Shown: positions 52,250 to 63,804, counted from the first letter of the stretch. The stretch is DNA of 64,000 nucleotides from Branchipolynoe longqiensis (GCA_030323885.1 CM059199.1:38634590-38698589), one strand, 5' to 3'. Notes: generated by a model not told the origin, from the sequence alone. Made by a program: numbers and translations.

Positions 52250-53085
52250 GTAAAAGGGGGAAGAGGGGAGGGGTACAGGGACGAGGGAGGGTGAGGGGAC
52301 GGGGGTCGGAGAGGGAGTGGGGGACGGGAGGAGGGGGACCGAGAGTGAGAGGGTGAGAGGGAGAGGGGAGCTGGAGGGGAGGGGATAGGTGAGGGCCGGG
52401 AGAGAGGGATGGGGAGAGAGGGGGGAGGGAGAGAGGGAGAGGGAAGAGAGGGAGATGCGAAGGGGAGCGGCAGAGAGGGGCAGAGACCAGGGGGGATGCG
52501 GGGGTTCGGGGGATGCAGAGAGAAGGAGAGAACGAGAGAAGGAGAGAACGAGAGGAGAGAACGAGAGGAGAGAACGAGAGGAGAGAAGGAAAAGAAGGGG
52601 AGAATGAGGGGAGATAAGGGGAGAAGGGGAGACGGCAGACAGAACAGATGTGGCAGATAGGCAGATACAACAGATACAGGGATAAGGCAGATATGGGGAT
52701 ATGGCAGATATGACAGAGAGTGGGATAGGGCAGATAGGGGGACAGGGCTGAGAGGAGGATACGGCAGAGGGGGATACGGCAGAGAGGGGGAGTGGGACGG
52801 GGAGATGGGGAGGGGGGCGGGGAGAAGGGGGAGGAGGACGGAGAGAGGAAGAGGGAGAGAGAGGAAGAGGGAGAGAGTACGAGGGAGAGAGAAGGGGCCA
52901 GGAGAGGGGGAAGGGGTGGGGGACGGGGAGAGGGAGGGGGACGGAGAGAGGGAGGGTCGGGGAAGGCGGAGGGGATGGGGGAAGGGAGGGGGGTGGGGAG
53001 AGGGAGGAGGACGGGGACAGGGAGTGGGAAAGGGACTGGGGCGGGGAGGGGAACGGGGAGGGTGATTGGAGAGGGCAACTAAATA
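52250..53085. repeat. Purine tract, GGGAGAGGG words
   Basis: About 830 bp of almost pure purine on plus with AGAACGAGAGGAG and GATACGGCAGA sub-arrays. The 284-318-codon Pro/Ser/Leu minus frames are artefacts. Compositionally bounded on both sides by AT-rich palindromic DNA. Confidence 0.9.
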
Positions 53086-53520
53086 TAGTACATTTAGACA
53101 TATGTTTAAATGTATTTAGACATATCATCAAATTGATTTATTGATATGATTAATTATGTGTGTATTTTAACATATTATCAAATTGATTTGATGATCTTTC
53201 TAAATACATATGTCTAAATGTATTATATGTAATCATATCATGAAATTGATTTAATGATATGATAAAATACATTTAGTCATATGTTCAAATGGATTTGATC
53301 ATATGATTAAATAAAATAAAAAGTAGTCTGATTTAAACATATGCACAAATACATTTCATGATATGATCAAATCGAATTAATGATATCATTAAATATTTAA
53401 TGATATGTCTAAATCGAATTAATGATATCAATGAATATTTAATGAGATCATTACATATTTGATGATCTCATTAATTCGATTTGGACATATCATTAAACAT
53501 TTATTGATATGTCGAAATAC
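53086..53520. repeat. AT-rich palindromic array
   Basis: Degenerate repeats of TTGATGATATGWYTAAAT and its inverse, the same words as at 52090-52230 on the other side of the purine tract. Strong potential for cruciform or hairpin structure. Confidence 0.75.
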
Positions 53521-53554
53521 TGAATCAAACAAGAAATGGTGTTCCATACTCTGA

Positions 53555-53632
53555 GGTGCACTGTCACAAGTCACTACCTATTATGACATTACCTAAGATG
53601 TTGCCAGGATGTAAAATCCCAACAAACAAACT
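53555..53632 (+). repeat. SINE-B tail fragment
   Basis: GTGCACTGTCACAAGTCACT to GGATGTAAAATCCCAAC. Confidence 0.75.
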
Positions 53633-54324
53633 TGAACGGTTTCTGTCAGCAGATCCACTCTATTGAGTCCACACAATAATGTTCTTATTGTATTCGAGTG
53701 TACGTATAATAAGATATAATCTCCTTTCCAGGTGAAATGCCGCATACATAAGTGGGTGTGGGACCGTTATATGGCTTTTATAGAGCTGGTCACATAAGTG
53801 AAGCAAGTACTCTAAGAATACTTAGCTTAGCAAACAAACGCTATGCAGTCTCACTTTTAGAGAAATGAGACTCAAAAGGTGCTAAGTAATATGGGACAAA
53901 ACTTTGTCCCTAGTAACGATCAACACACTATCTACTTATGCATTTGCTCTGGATAAACTGATTTGTTTTTTACATGGTGTTTCATAATCCCAATAGAAGA
54001 CATATTGATTTGAAGCAAATGGTCTTGTGTTTTCCGTGTAACCGTTTCTGTGCTGTTTTGTGTCAATCGTTACTATGGACAAAAAAATGAAGAGCTAGCA
54101 CCTTTTGAGACAGGCTCATATATCTATCAAGGACAAACCATATAGCACTGCCATTGGCAATACCGTTTTACCTGCACATGCATAGGCTATGTGGATGAGT
54201 GTTGGGGATCGGGTTTAAGACTTTCATTGCAGTTAATTCTACCTTCCACCAAAGGTCAAGGGGCTCCCACTATAATTTCTTGGCAGAACTCAGAAGCTGT
54301 GGATGTCAATTAGGGCAGATTTTG
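53633..54324. other. Unassigned intergenic DNA
   Basis: GTGTTTCATAATCCC and nearby sequence match nothing else in the window. No gene recognised. Confidence 0.4.
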
Positions 54325-54660
54325 ATTGTTAGTTTGTTTGTTGCAGTTTCACATCATGACAACATCATACCAGAAAGGGTACCGATTTACGACTATGTAC
54401 TCTCATGAGAACTTTATAGTGCTGCTCCACTAGGAGACCAGACTAATCAGACCATGCCCTAATTTCCCCACTCAGTAGCAATGTCCTGATACTGAACTAA
54501 CCAGTCCTTGCCTTATCCTAGTAATGCCCGGCACTAGGCTAGATAGCGACAAATATCGATATTGTAGGTCATTGGTTTGACTTAGCTGGGATTCAAAGTC
54601 TCAACCTTCTGCATCGGAAGCCTGCGCTCTACCGATTCAGCCATCATGTCTGGTCTCGTA
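54325..54660 (-). repeat. SINE-B copy, full length but diverged
   Basis: Tail GTTTGTTTGTTGCAGTTTCA, body and head (GATTCAGCCATCATGTCTGG). Several deletions in the GTACCGACTTG region. Confidence 0.75.
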
Positions 54661-54711
54661 CAAATTCAATTATATAAGGCACATATATTTACTTATGCAC
54701 ATATTAAATAT

Positions 54712-55530
54712 ATACCCACCCCAAAATTCACACCCACCTCACCCCCCACACCAAATCCCAACCGACCGACACCCCCGACACTCACCCCCACTAACCTATA
54801 CCCCACACCCCACACCTCACACCCCACACCCCTCGCCACGACCATATCCACCCGCAACTCACCACCACCCAACCCCACCCCCACCCCCGACACTCATCCC
54901 CACCCCCACCACACCCCTATCCTATACCCACGCCCACACCCCGACACCCACATCGACACCCACACACACATACACTCACTCCCCACAAACCCTCCAACCC
55001 CCACACCCCACCCCACAACCCCACACCCCACCCTCACACTCTCGGGCATCCCCACCGTAACGCCCACATCCACACCCAGCCCCCATATTTCACCCTACCC
55101 TACACCACATCCCACACCCACACTCCATACTTGACACCCCATACCCTTCAGACCATACATTACACCTCGACCCTTCACCCACGCAACCCAATCCCACCCC
55201 TACACCCAACAACCTGATCCCACACACCCCACAATACCTCTACACTCCCACACTCCACACCCCATTCCTATCAGCCCATACCCTACACCTCACACCTTCA
55301 CCCACACCAAACAACCCCCGCCCCACACCCCACACCCCACACCCCACACCCCACACCCCACATCCCATACCCCACCCCCACACCACACACCCCACCCCCC
55401 ACACCCCACACCCCACACCCCACCCCCCACCCCCCACACCCCACACCCCACACCCCACACCCCACACCCCACACCCCACACCCCACCATAACCCATACCC
55501 CTACACTCATACACCTACACCTGACCCCCA
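54712..55530 (+). repeat. CACCC array with (CACACCC)n core
   Basis: Irregular C/A-rich sequence, becoming a clean CACACCC heptamer run at about 55322-55485. Minus-strand Gly/Val/Trp/Cys-rich frames come from the repeat. Confidence 0.9.
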
Positions 55531-55852
55531 CCCACACTCCTTAGCTTTAGCACTCACTCCCTCCACTGTAGGACAATTCCACGACCAACTATGTGTGACA
55601 CTGCCGGTGTAGACAAGTCCTACTCGGAGACGTCCAATTACCCAGCCAGCTACTGCTGCCAGTTACACAGGTTTCTTCTCTGCGCAGACGCAAGACTTCG
55701 CGCAGGCGCAGCGCTATTACCTACATACCAACTGGGCATATGTCTTGCCCATCAGCATTCTTCCATTCAGGGGGAGGAGCGGTGCCAGAAAGCGGCAGGG
55801 TTTTAGGACATTGTATATTGGCGTCCCTGTTTTTGGTTGCTACATTTGTTGA
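55531..55852. other. Unassigned DNA
   Basis: A 71-codon plus frame (55591-55806) begins MCDTAGVDKSYSETSNY and lies in balanced-composition DNA, but I recognise no domain or splice context. It could be an exon or chance. Confidence 0.3.
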
Positions 55853-55856
55853 TTAA

Positions 55857-56202
55857 AGCTGCGTAGTCCGATGAAAACAACACATTTTCAAAAGCAGGGC
55901 AGTGACCTAGATTTGATTCTGCATATCTACCTTAGACACTCTTGCACTTATCAAGCATTTGCCACCAGAGAGAACAGCATACCAAACTAATTTAATAGAA
56001 CCTGATACTGCAGAAGCATATGGTGTCAAAGTTTAGGCATGCCTGCCAACATTAATATTGTATGTTTGCACCTCAAACATCTCATAATTTAGCCATTTAC
56101 AATCAAATGTACTTCAAACTAAAATAAGGTAGATTATGCCTATCAACCTAATGTTCTTATCTTAGAAAATGACAGAAACTCAAAATCATTGGAGTATGCA
56201 AC
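55857..56202. mobile_element. TTAA MITE family 1, copy 3
   Basis: 346 bp, AGCTGCGTAGTCCGAT to TTGGAGTATGCAAC, flanked by TTAA (55853-55856 and 56203-56206). It follows copy 1 throughout with moderate divergence. Confidence 0.85.
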
Positions 56203-56224
56203 TTAAGCAGGTGGGGTTGGGATT

Positions 56225-56435
56225 TTATTTAAATTGCAGACAAGTGGTCCCCTTCTTTCCACTGCTCTTGGTAATACCAAGAACCAGGTCAGGTCTGGAG
56301 AAGCATAGCAATGTTTTAAGTCATTGATTTGACTTAATTGGGGTTCAAACGTACGACCTGCTACATGGAAATTTGGCGCTGAGCTAACTTTTGCCGATCA
56401 TGCCTGATCATTCAGCCATCCTGTCCACCGGAATG
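56225..56435 (-). repeat. SINE-B-like copy, diverged
   Basis: TTTAAGTCATTGATTTGACT, GGGGTTCAAACGTACGACC and CAGCCATCCTGTCC are the SINE-B middle and head. The tail side is replaced by unrelated sequence. Confidence 0.65.
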
Positions 56436-56624
56436 TGTGTTAAAATGACGAATGTCCCTTGTAGCAGATTAATTAATCTTACCCAACTCTCAATGGATAT
56501 CTAATCTAATATAGGAAGCCTTATCTACGTGGATGACTTGGAAAAGGAATTTATGAGTCAGCTAAATATTGTCAGATTCATGTCTGAATTGCTCTTTGAA
56601 TGATGGTCTCATTGAACACAGGAT

Positions 56625-56690
56625 GTTGGTTGGTTGTTGGAGTGTTAAGTCCTGGCAACATTTAAGGTCATATCAGGATGGGACAGGACT
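56625..56690 (-). repeat. SINE-B tail fragment
   Basis: GTTGGTTGTTGGAGTGTTAAG then TCCTGGCAACATTTAAGG. Confidence 0.7.
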
Positions 56691-56929
56691 ATCATACCTT
56701 TGGGAATTAAAGTAGTACCCATCTGCAAGGGACAATTCTACATCCAGATAAAAATATTCGAGATATTATTATTTATTATTATGTATTTAGGGGACAGAGA
56801 CAAAGATGGTTGAGACAACTCTGACTGGACCCAACTCAACAATCTGCACAAGTGAGGCAGATATCGAGGATGGGTGTTGTAATGTATTAAGTTACAGATT
56901 AACTTATATATCCTCTTCTGGATGATCTA

Positions 56930-57358
56930 GCCCCTACTGGGCCTCTAATGGCATCTCCTTATGGCAAAAAAGAACTTTTTTTTGCACACATATGTGGATC
57001 GACAGTGCCCTGAAGTCATATAATTGTGGGTGTCCTCTCCAATTTCTGTCCAGCCTTCTCTCAAATGCTTCTACCGTTGGTGATTCAACCACTTGGTCTG
57101 GGAGACTGTTCCATGGATATATCACTCAAAGAAAAATGAGTGCTTCCTGACCTCAAGTCTGGGCCTCTCCTTGAAGATCTTATACCGCTGGCCTCTGGCA
57201 TTACTGTTTGTTCTGAGGTTGAACAAACCTGCTGTGACATCACTTTCGTAGACTCCATTAATAATCTCATGAGTCTCTATTATATCTCCCCTGAGACGAC
57301 GATATGACAATGTTGGTTAAGTGTCCTCAGGCAATCTTCATATGACATCAGCCCCAAC
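56930..57358 (-). pseudogene. CR1/Jockey-type LINE ORF2 C-terminus, frameshifted
   Basis: Three frame segments join to a typical C-terminal domain of a CR1/Jockey-superfamily reverse transcriptase: LGLMSYEDCLRTLN (about 57358-57315), then YRRLRGDIIETHEI, GLFNLRTNSNARGQ and FKERPRLEVRKHSFFF (57310-57122), then WNSLPDQVVESPTVEAFERR and LDRNWRG (57125-56934). Two frameshifts, near 57311 and 57122, break it. The 'YRRLRGD...RKHSFF...WNSLP..VV' order is diagnostic. The catalytic palm and endonuclease are absent, so this is a 5'-truncated dead copy. The exact clade is inferred. Confidence 0.8.
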
Positions 57359-57643
57359 TCTTAGTAGTATCCGAAAGCCCCGCCCCCCAACAACGTAACA
57401 CCAGACGACGTCATGCATAGGTTCTAAATAAAGACAGTTACAAACTAGAACGCATCCGACATCACTATATATTACAGGTCTGGCCAGGTGACCGCTCCGG
57501 GGCTTAATTAGCATAATTGATGCAGGTGAGCAGTTACCCAAGGCGATCAGAGCCTGGATAACAAGCAGCAGTGAGTTCAACCTCAACCAGGACTAGACAC
57601 GACCAGGCAGGGAATAGAGCAGCTGACTGGTAGGAATAGGATT
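57359..57643. other. Unassigned DNA
   Basis: Moderately GC-rich with ACGACGTCATGC and AATAAAG. No repeat match or gene seen. Confidence 0.4.
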
Positions 57644-57705
57644 GATTGATTGATTAATTGGTGGTTGCTTTACGCCGTCTCGGCAGCATAGGCCATATTC
57701 ACGGC
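57644..57705 (-). repeat. LINE 3' tail fragment
   Basis: On the minus strand CATAGGCC... reads into GACGGCGTAAAGCAACCACC then an (AATC)n tail. The AAAGCAACCACCAATCAATC end also terminates the LINE at 61.7 kb, so it marks the same or a related family. Confidence 0.6.
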
Positions 57706-57829
57706 AAGGTAGGAATAGTGAGTTGAGGAATATAATATATTATATAATTAGAATGTACTATATCATTATAGTGATATTACATAATGAATTATAAGAAACC
57801 TACTGCTGGCCCAAGATTAACTTAGTGGA

Positions 57830-58185
57830 TTGTTGTTTGTTGTTGTTTTACTTCTTAGCAACATCTAAGGTCATATCTAGATGGCTACCGACTTTTGACA
57901 GTGTGCACTCATGATGACTTAATAGTGCTGCCCCACTGGGATACCAGGCCACCAGCACCATGACCTGATATCCCACTCAGTCACATTATCCTGGCACTGA
58001 AGCAACAAGTCCTTGCCCTCTCCTAATTATGCCGAGCGCCAAGCTAGGAAGGGACAAGTACCAATGTGTAAGTCATCGGTTTGACTCGACCAGAATTCGA
58101 ACCCACAAACCAAACGGTTCGGATCTCCCGATCTCCCAAAACGGGAGACGGACGCTCTACTCATTCGGCCACCCCGTCTGGTTTA
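57830..58185 (-). repeat. SINE-B copy, full length
   Basis: Tail TTGTTGTTTTACTTCTTAGC, body TGGCACTGAAGCAACAAG, head GGGAGACGGACGCTCTACTC and CATTCGGCCACCCCGTCTGG. Confidence 0.85.
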
Positions 58186-58349
58186 ACTTAGTGGTGGTAG
58201 TAGAGTAAGAGTGAATGGATATAATAGTACATGCAGGCAAACGCCAATCAGGGTGGGCTTCATCCTAAATATGCACAATACAAGGGATTATGGGGATATT
58301 ATGTGAATCTATCTAGAAGGTTCTAGAAGGACCTGTTGGTGTTGCTAGA

Positions 58350-58690
58350 GCAGCAGACGGGATGGCCGAATGAGTTAGAGTGTCCATCTCCCAGGTTGGT
58401 AGGGCGTGGATTTGTGGGTTCGAAACCTGGTCGAGTCAAATCAATGACTTAAACATTGATACTTGTCGCTTCCTAGCCTGGTGCTTGGCATTAATAGGAC
58501 AGGACAAGGACTGGTCAGCTCAGTGTCAGGATAATTTGACTGAGTGGGATATCAGGTCATGGGCTGATGGCCTGATCTTCCAGTGGGCAGCACTATAACG
58601 TTTCCATGAGTATGCACTGTCAAAAGTCGGTACCCGTTCTGATATGACCTTAGATTTTGCTAGGATGTAAAACACCAAACAAACAAATGT
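58350..58690 (+). repeat. SINE-B copy, full length
   Basis: Head CAGACGGGATGGCCGAATGA, box B GGTTCGAAACC, body GGATAATTTGACTGAGTGGG and tail GGATGTAAAACACCAAACAA. Inverted relative to the copy 170 bp upstream. Confidence 0.85.
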
Positions 58691-59332
58691 TACTTGGCTG
58701 GGACTCTCCTCTGCATATAAGAAGTGCTATGAAAGCTCTGCCTTGTGAAATAATATTTACAGGCGTACGTGTGTGATTCATCCATATAGTGGTTGTAATG
58801 CTACACATAATAGAGTAAATGTGGCGTTTGGATGCAATCCAGATAAGCCATGATGAAGATTTCACTTTTCAGGTGCAAAAAGCAACAAGCTCCATTCGGC
58901 CTAAAATGAAGCTATGACTACCAGGTTTGAGCTGAGGATGCCATCATTCTGATAAGCAAATCCACTTGTTCGCAGATATCAACACACCCCTATCTAATGC
59001 AATACCAAATATGAAATTGTTAGATTTGTAACTGTAATGTTAAGCATACTAACAAATTATATTTCACAGAGAACAACTGGAGAATGGATTTGTCGGTGTT
59101 TGTGCCTGAGGGTTTCATCTACAGTATCGAAGGAAAAGTATTAGTTTCTTAATATTCGAGTAAGCAACGGATATTATTACAGTATGGTAACATTAATCAA
59201 GGATTTTGCCAATATAATTAGTCCGATTAAATTACAAGCTCACCATTTGTGATATTACAAAAAGCATGCTATTGCATATCCTCCATCCTATATTTGACCT
59301 CATTTTCGAGATGTCTTATTATAATTCCCGAC
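58691..59332. other. Unassigned intergenic DNA
   Basis: AT-rich, no recognised feature. Confidence 0.4.
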
Positions 59333-59675
59333 CAGATCGGATGGCCGAATGAGTTGAGCATCCGTCTCCTGTTTTCGGAGATTGGAAGATCCGAACCCAG
59401 GGGTTTGTGGGTATGGACCCTGGTCGAGTCAAACCACTGACTTAAAAATTGATACTTGTCACTTCCTAGCCAGGCCCTCAGCATTATTATGATAGGGCAA
59501 GGACTGGTTGGCTCAGTGTCAGGATAATGTGACTGAGTCGGATACCAAGTCATATGGTGCTGGTGGCCTGGTCTCCCACTGGGGAATGGGGAATGAGTGT
59601 GCACTGTCACAAGTCGGTACCCATCCTGATATGAGCTTAGGTGTTGCTAGGACGTAAAACAACAACAAACAAAGA
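59333..59675 (+). repeat. SINE-B copy, full length
   Basis: Head GATCGGATGGCCGAATGAGT with an enlarged variable-arm region containing a short duplication, then body and tail ending GGACGTAAAACAACAACAAA. Confidence 0.85.
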
Positions 59676-60670
59676 AAGTATTATACTTCACACTTATAGC
59701 TCTACCCAGACGGGCACATTGGGACTGTTTAGCACAAAAAAAACCAGCAACAAGTAACAATACACAAATATGTACTTATAACATATATTCTCAATTACAA
59801 AGTGTACATTTACATATAAATTCTCAATGGTATGATATTACACTCACAACTGTCTGTGTAGTCCATATGGATGATAGATACACTAGGTCCTCTTGGTGCT
59901 TATTATATGTCTCAGTTGCCTTGAGATGTTGATGGATATAGATGATCCATTGTCTGTGAGCTGTTGCCAACCATATAGGTATAAAGTCTCATTTGATGAT
60001 GGGTGTGCATGTCAGGCTAAGCAGCAATGATGTGGGAAAAGGCAGACACCACAGTCACCAATCCTGCTCAGGCCATTGGTCAATAATGTAGAAGCTCAGC
60101 AAGTTGAATCCATCCCATAAGCAGTAACTAGCCAGATCAGGTTTCAGGCCTAACTGACTTGGATATGTTGATGCCTCGATGTCTGGGAGTAGAGTGCCGA
60201 GAGTGTTTCGATTCTGGGGTTGTTTGTAACCTTACGACGGTTACTGGTTGCAGAACTGCAACATTATTAGAGAGGCTCCGATAAATAGGCCCAATCTTTG
60301 GTTGAAGACTTAACTTCAGTAGGGAGTGTTGTAGAAGCTGGGGACATCTTTACAACATGGTAACGGAGAGGCGGTAGTTGAGCTGTAGATGTAGTTGAGC
60401 ATTTGTATCCAGTCAGCAGCAAGGGGTTCGAGGAAGGCAGGTAAAGATGGGAGCAGGGGTGGTTCAATGCAACGAGAACAAGACAGAGAAATTGTAATAG
60501 TGAAGGGCCCCACCCAAGAACACAACTACCCGAGAGTGTCTGACTACGCTCTTTATATAGTTGCTGGGTAGGCCAGTCCTAATGAAGAGATGGGACAAGT
60601 AGGACGGTCCAAACATATGCTGTAACCACTATAAAAGGCAAACTACCTGTTATGTTACAATAGGGTGATT
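59676..60670. other. Unassigned DNA
   Basis: About 1 kb of balanced composition with no match in the window. Short minus frames at 60267-60525 have no recognisable motif. Confidence 0.4.
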
Positions 60671-60675
60671 GTATC

Positions 60676-60880
60676 AGGCGGCCTAGGTTAGCATGATAGG
60701 TTAGCATGCTAGGTTAGCATGCTAGGTTAGCATGCTAACCCCGCAATTGCAGGAAGTGTTGGTTTGAAATCTGCTCTAGGCATAATATTTCCCGGTGTCA
60801 TTAAATCCCATAATAGTGGTGCTTTGACATGGATCCCCTATAAACCATACACTGTGTGGTTGTTGACTGTACCCTGTATA
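60676..60880 (+). repeat. SINE-A copy with triplicated box-A region
   Basis: GATAGGTTAGCAT then three TAGGTTAGCATGC units (about 60690-60740) replace the single TGGTTAGCACAC of other copies, ending in the 14-bp palindrome GTTAGCATGCTAAC. GCATAATATTTCCC and the tail follow, then (TATATACA)n. Confidence 0.7.
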
Positions 60881-60947
60881 TATATTTACATATATATACA
60901 TATATATATATATACATATGTTGCGTAAGAAGCATAACAGTATAGGA

Positions 60948-61172
60948 AGGAGCTTTCATGAAAGCTGCCTGCAAAAGTGTTGAAGTGCTGCTGGCTTTTG
61001 CAAGTTACCAGTGGCACTCTCTCGGGGAGCAAATAGAGGTTTCACACCGGCAAGAACATGTACATGTCCCTGCAGTGGCTGGTCAAGAGATGTTGGGAGT
61101 TCCATACATCAACTGCCACAGTGACATGGTTTTCTGTTTAGGGTTTGCTCCCTTAGCCTTTGCTCCCTTAGT
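60948..61172 (+). repeat. Rep-K copy 3, truncated
   Basis: Carries the AAAGCTGCYTGCAAA to TTTGCTCCCTTAGCC part of the repeat. A CCTTTGCTCCCTTAG unit is locally duplicated. Confidence 0.75.
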
Positions 61173-61254
61173 CTTTGGAGCTATAAATAATACGGCAACA
61201 CAGCGAGAGGGTAAATGGATTGGCAACTTTTATAATTTCTCGACCTATGGCTCG

Positions 61255-61603
61255 GAATACCCGTACCGGTAACAACACATAAAAGGAAAAAACAGGCGAG
61301 TGTGGCGAGACAGGTGACCTGCCGGCGTATATATATAGGCCAATTGCAGGACCAAAGCACTGTGGGAGCAGGCTCGCAGCACACGGTGGAATAATAATAT
61401 CATATTAATAAACCGTTTGCAATAAACATTTGCAATATATTCAAACAAGCATAATGTATTTTATGCCCCCAAGATTCACATAATCCTTTATATATCTTAT
61501 AAAATAATCTAGACTTCTATACTATCCTAACACCCACCCACCAGTAATTGGGTTGTTGAGCCTCGGACTACTCATCTGCTGCTCAGGCTTCAACTCCGAC
61601 AGT
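61255..61603 (+). mobile_element. Candidate 5' LTR with primer-binding-like site
   Basis: TATA-like GCGTATATATATAGG (about 61324), AATAAA at about 61408 and 61421, then CTCCGACA followed by GTGGCGCCAC (about 61602-61612). TGGCGCC is the start of a tRNA-Lys-type primer-binding site used by many LTR retrotransposons. Only seven bases match and no internal region follows, so this is tentative. Confidence 0.3.
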
Positions 61604-61629
61604 GGCGCCACAGATCGCCTGCTCACTGG

Positions 61630-61708
61630 AAGTGCATTGCCTGTATGTATGTAATGGCAAGCATTACAAATCTATCTAAAATACTTACAATTCCAGGGGA
61701 TGAGTGTT
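61630..61708 (+). repeat. SINE-A tail fragment
   Basis: GTGCATTGCCTGTATGTATG to CTTACAATTCCAGG. Confidence 0.75.
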
Positions 61709-61918
61709 GATTGATTGATTGATTGATTGATTGGTGGTTGCTTTGTTTGTTTTTTGTTCAAACCATCGCTTTTACATGTAAAAGCAGACAATCAATTATG
61801 TGCCAATAGACACTAATTAAATTAGAAAGCTCACAATCATATATCTGTGGTCAAGGGAAACAAATTCCCATAGAAAAAGAAAAGTTTCATTAATAATTAA
61901 TAGAATCCATTTAGTAAA
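61709..61918 (-). other. LINE 3' UTR and (AATC)n tail
   Basis: Downstream of the LINE stop codon (61919) the minus strand runs through AT-rich DNA to AAAGCAACCACCAATCAATC and a repeated AATC tail, a typical LINE 3' end. Confidence 0.7.
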
Positions 61919-62704
61919 CTATATAAGGTGGTACAGTCCAGCTGCCCTCAAAAAGGCTAAAATGTTTTCCTGTTTTACCTTAGTAAAAAGGTCATGCATA
62001 CTGCCTGCAGTGTAGAACCGTTGGCGCAGGGCCAAAAAATCAACGCAACTTAGTAAAATGTGTTTGAGTGTCAGTGGGGACTGACACCCAATACATTCAG
62101 GGGGAGGTTCCCCCTTGCGCAGAAAAGCATGTGTAAGCCACGAGTGGCCAACACGGCAGCGACTAAGGACCACTTGGTCCCGCCGACCTCCCGCATGAGT
62201 CTGTGGTGGCTTTCCCACAGATGGTTCAATTTCTTTAAGTTTATTGATGTTTTCATCCCACTCATGTTGCCATTTGGATTTTATGTGGGTGGCTATTAGT
62301 GGTTTCAGATCAGAGTGAGGGATCAGACATGGTTCAAGATCACCGTTCAGGGCCTTCTTCGCAGCCCGATCAGCTCGTTCGTTTCCTTGTATGCCAGCAT
62401 GGCCAGGCACCCAACACAGGTGGATATCATACCCATCTGTTGTCAGTTGGTTCATTTTATAAATGACCATTGCTAGAATAGGGTGATTCGTTTTCAGTCC
62501 AGCAACAGCCAGGAGGCAAGAGAAGGAATCACTGTATATAACATAGTTAGTGTGGTTGGATACCTCAATATACTCCAAAGCGAGAAGGAGTGCTCGGGCC
62601 TCTGCAGTGAAAATCGAGCTCTGATCTGGCAAACGTACACCAAATTGTTCCCGTCGGCAGACTGCCGCAGCAGCTACCCGGCTTTGGTCTTTCGAACCAT
62701 CAGT
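61919..62704 (-). pseudogene. LINE RNase H and C-terminal CCHC segment
   Basis: Same reading frame as the RT part upstream, after one TAA. RNase H residues: TDGSKDQSRV (first Asp, codon 62699-62701), Glu in IFTAEARALLLALEYI, Asp in VIYSDSFSCLL, and WVPGHAGIQGNERADRAA with the conserved His and last Asp. After about 100 residues a CCHC-like cluster follows (CIGCQSPLTLKHILLSC). The domain would remove template RNA during target-primed reverse transcription. Presence of RNase H points to the I/Nimb/R1-type group of LINEs rather than CR1 or RTE. The frame is otherwise open to its stop at 61919. Confidence 0.85.
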
Positions 62705-63797
62705 TTATATGGAGAGGTGGTCTGCAAACTGGCCTTGAATCTCTGCATGCAGTCCTTTGTACTCGAGTGGATGTGTCCCAGATTTCCTCAGTTCCGTGAG
62801 TCGGAGGATAACCGATGGCTTTCTCAACGACCACAGGGGATGTTCTGAGACTTTGGCATCCTCCAACACGTCCAAATCCACGCCTAAGGCCTCCAAATGA
62901 GGTTTCATTCGGAGCCTCAGTGGCCGGATGTAATTTGGCCTGGCTTCATACCTGGATTTGTCATGTTGCTCGAATAGACAATTGTGTGCAGGATTCAATG
63001 CATTAGTTTTTATCTTGACTACATATTGCATGGCCAGTTTGATTCTCCTGTTATTACGTGATGGTTCATTGGCTTCGACATAAAGGCTCTGAACTGGTGA
63101 GGTGCGGAAGGCCCCAAGGGCCAGGCGCAGTCCCTGGTGGTGGATCGTGTCTAGCAGCCCAATATATGATTTCCTTGCGGAACCATATACTATGCTGCCG
63201 TAATCCACTCGTGAACGAACCAAGGTTCTGTACACGGAGAGCAGAACATCTCTGTCCGCTCCCCACTCTGAGCTGGACAGCACCCTCAGAATATCCAGCG
63301 CTTTCAGGCATCTTGTTTTCAGGTACTTTATATGTGGCACAAAAGACAGTTTTGCGTCGAGAATGAGGCCCAGAAATTTGGTTTTCTCAACGACTTTAAT
63401 GGGATCCCCATCCAGGGTCAGCTCCGGTTCCGCATGTATTCTACGCAGCAGGCAGAAGTGCATGCAGACTGTTTTGGTCTTGGAAAATTTGAAACCGTTC
63501 AGAACTGACCATCGATGGATCCCATTTATGCTTGGTTGTAGCTGTCTCTCTATGACATTCATGTTAGCACCGCTGTAATATAAAACAAAGTCGTCCACGA
63601 AAAGACTACAGGAGACCCCCTGCTTTACAGCAGCAGCAATACCATTGACCTTGACCCCGAAAAGGGTCACGGCCAGTATGCTGCCTTGAGGTACTCCTAG
63701 TTCCTGTGAGTGTAGGCGGGAATAGGTAGTCTTGACACGGACGCGGAAATGCCTGAAGGCAAGAAAGTTCCTGATGAAAATTGGCAAGTGGCTTTAA
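62705..63797 (-). pseudogene. LINE reverse transcriptase, 5'-truncated, ends in premature TAA
   Basis: 360 codons from MPIFIRNFL. RT motif B is LGVPQGSILAVTLF (residues 30-43), the catalytic box is FVDD (63-66), then KTKFLGLILDAKLSF (motif D/E region) and a long thumb/connection. The N-terminal RT motifs, including the first catalytic Asp, and the endonuclease are missing because the element is truncated near 63797, next to a SINE-A. The frame ends FADHLSI then TAA (62705-62707) directly before TDGSK, where related elements have a tyrosine-type codon, so one nonsense change splits an otherwise continuous frame of about 620 codons. Confidence 0.9.
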
Positions 63798-63804
63798 TAG
63801 ATTA

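Noticed and set aside
52175..53131. 318- and 284-codon minus frames
   Set aside because: Purine-tract artefacts in overlapping frames with no conserved motif.
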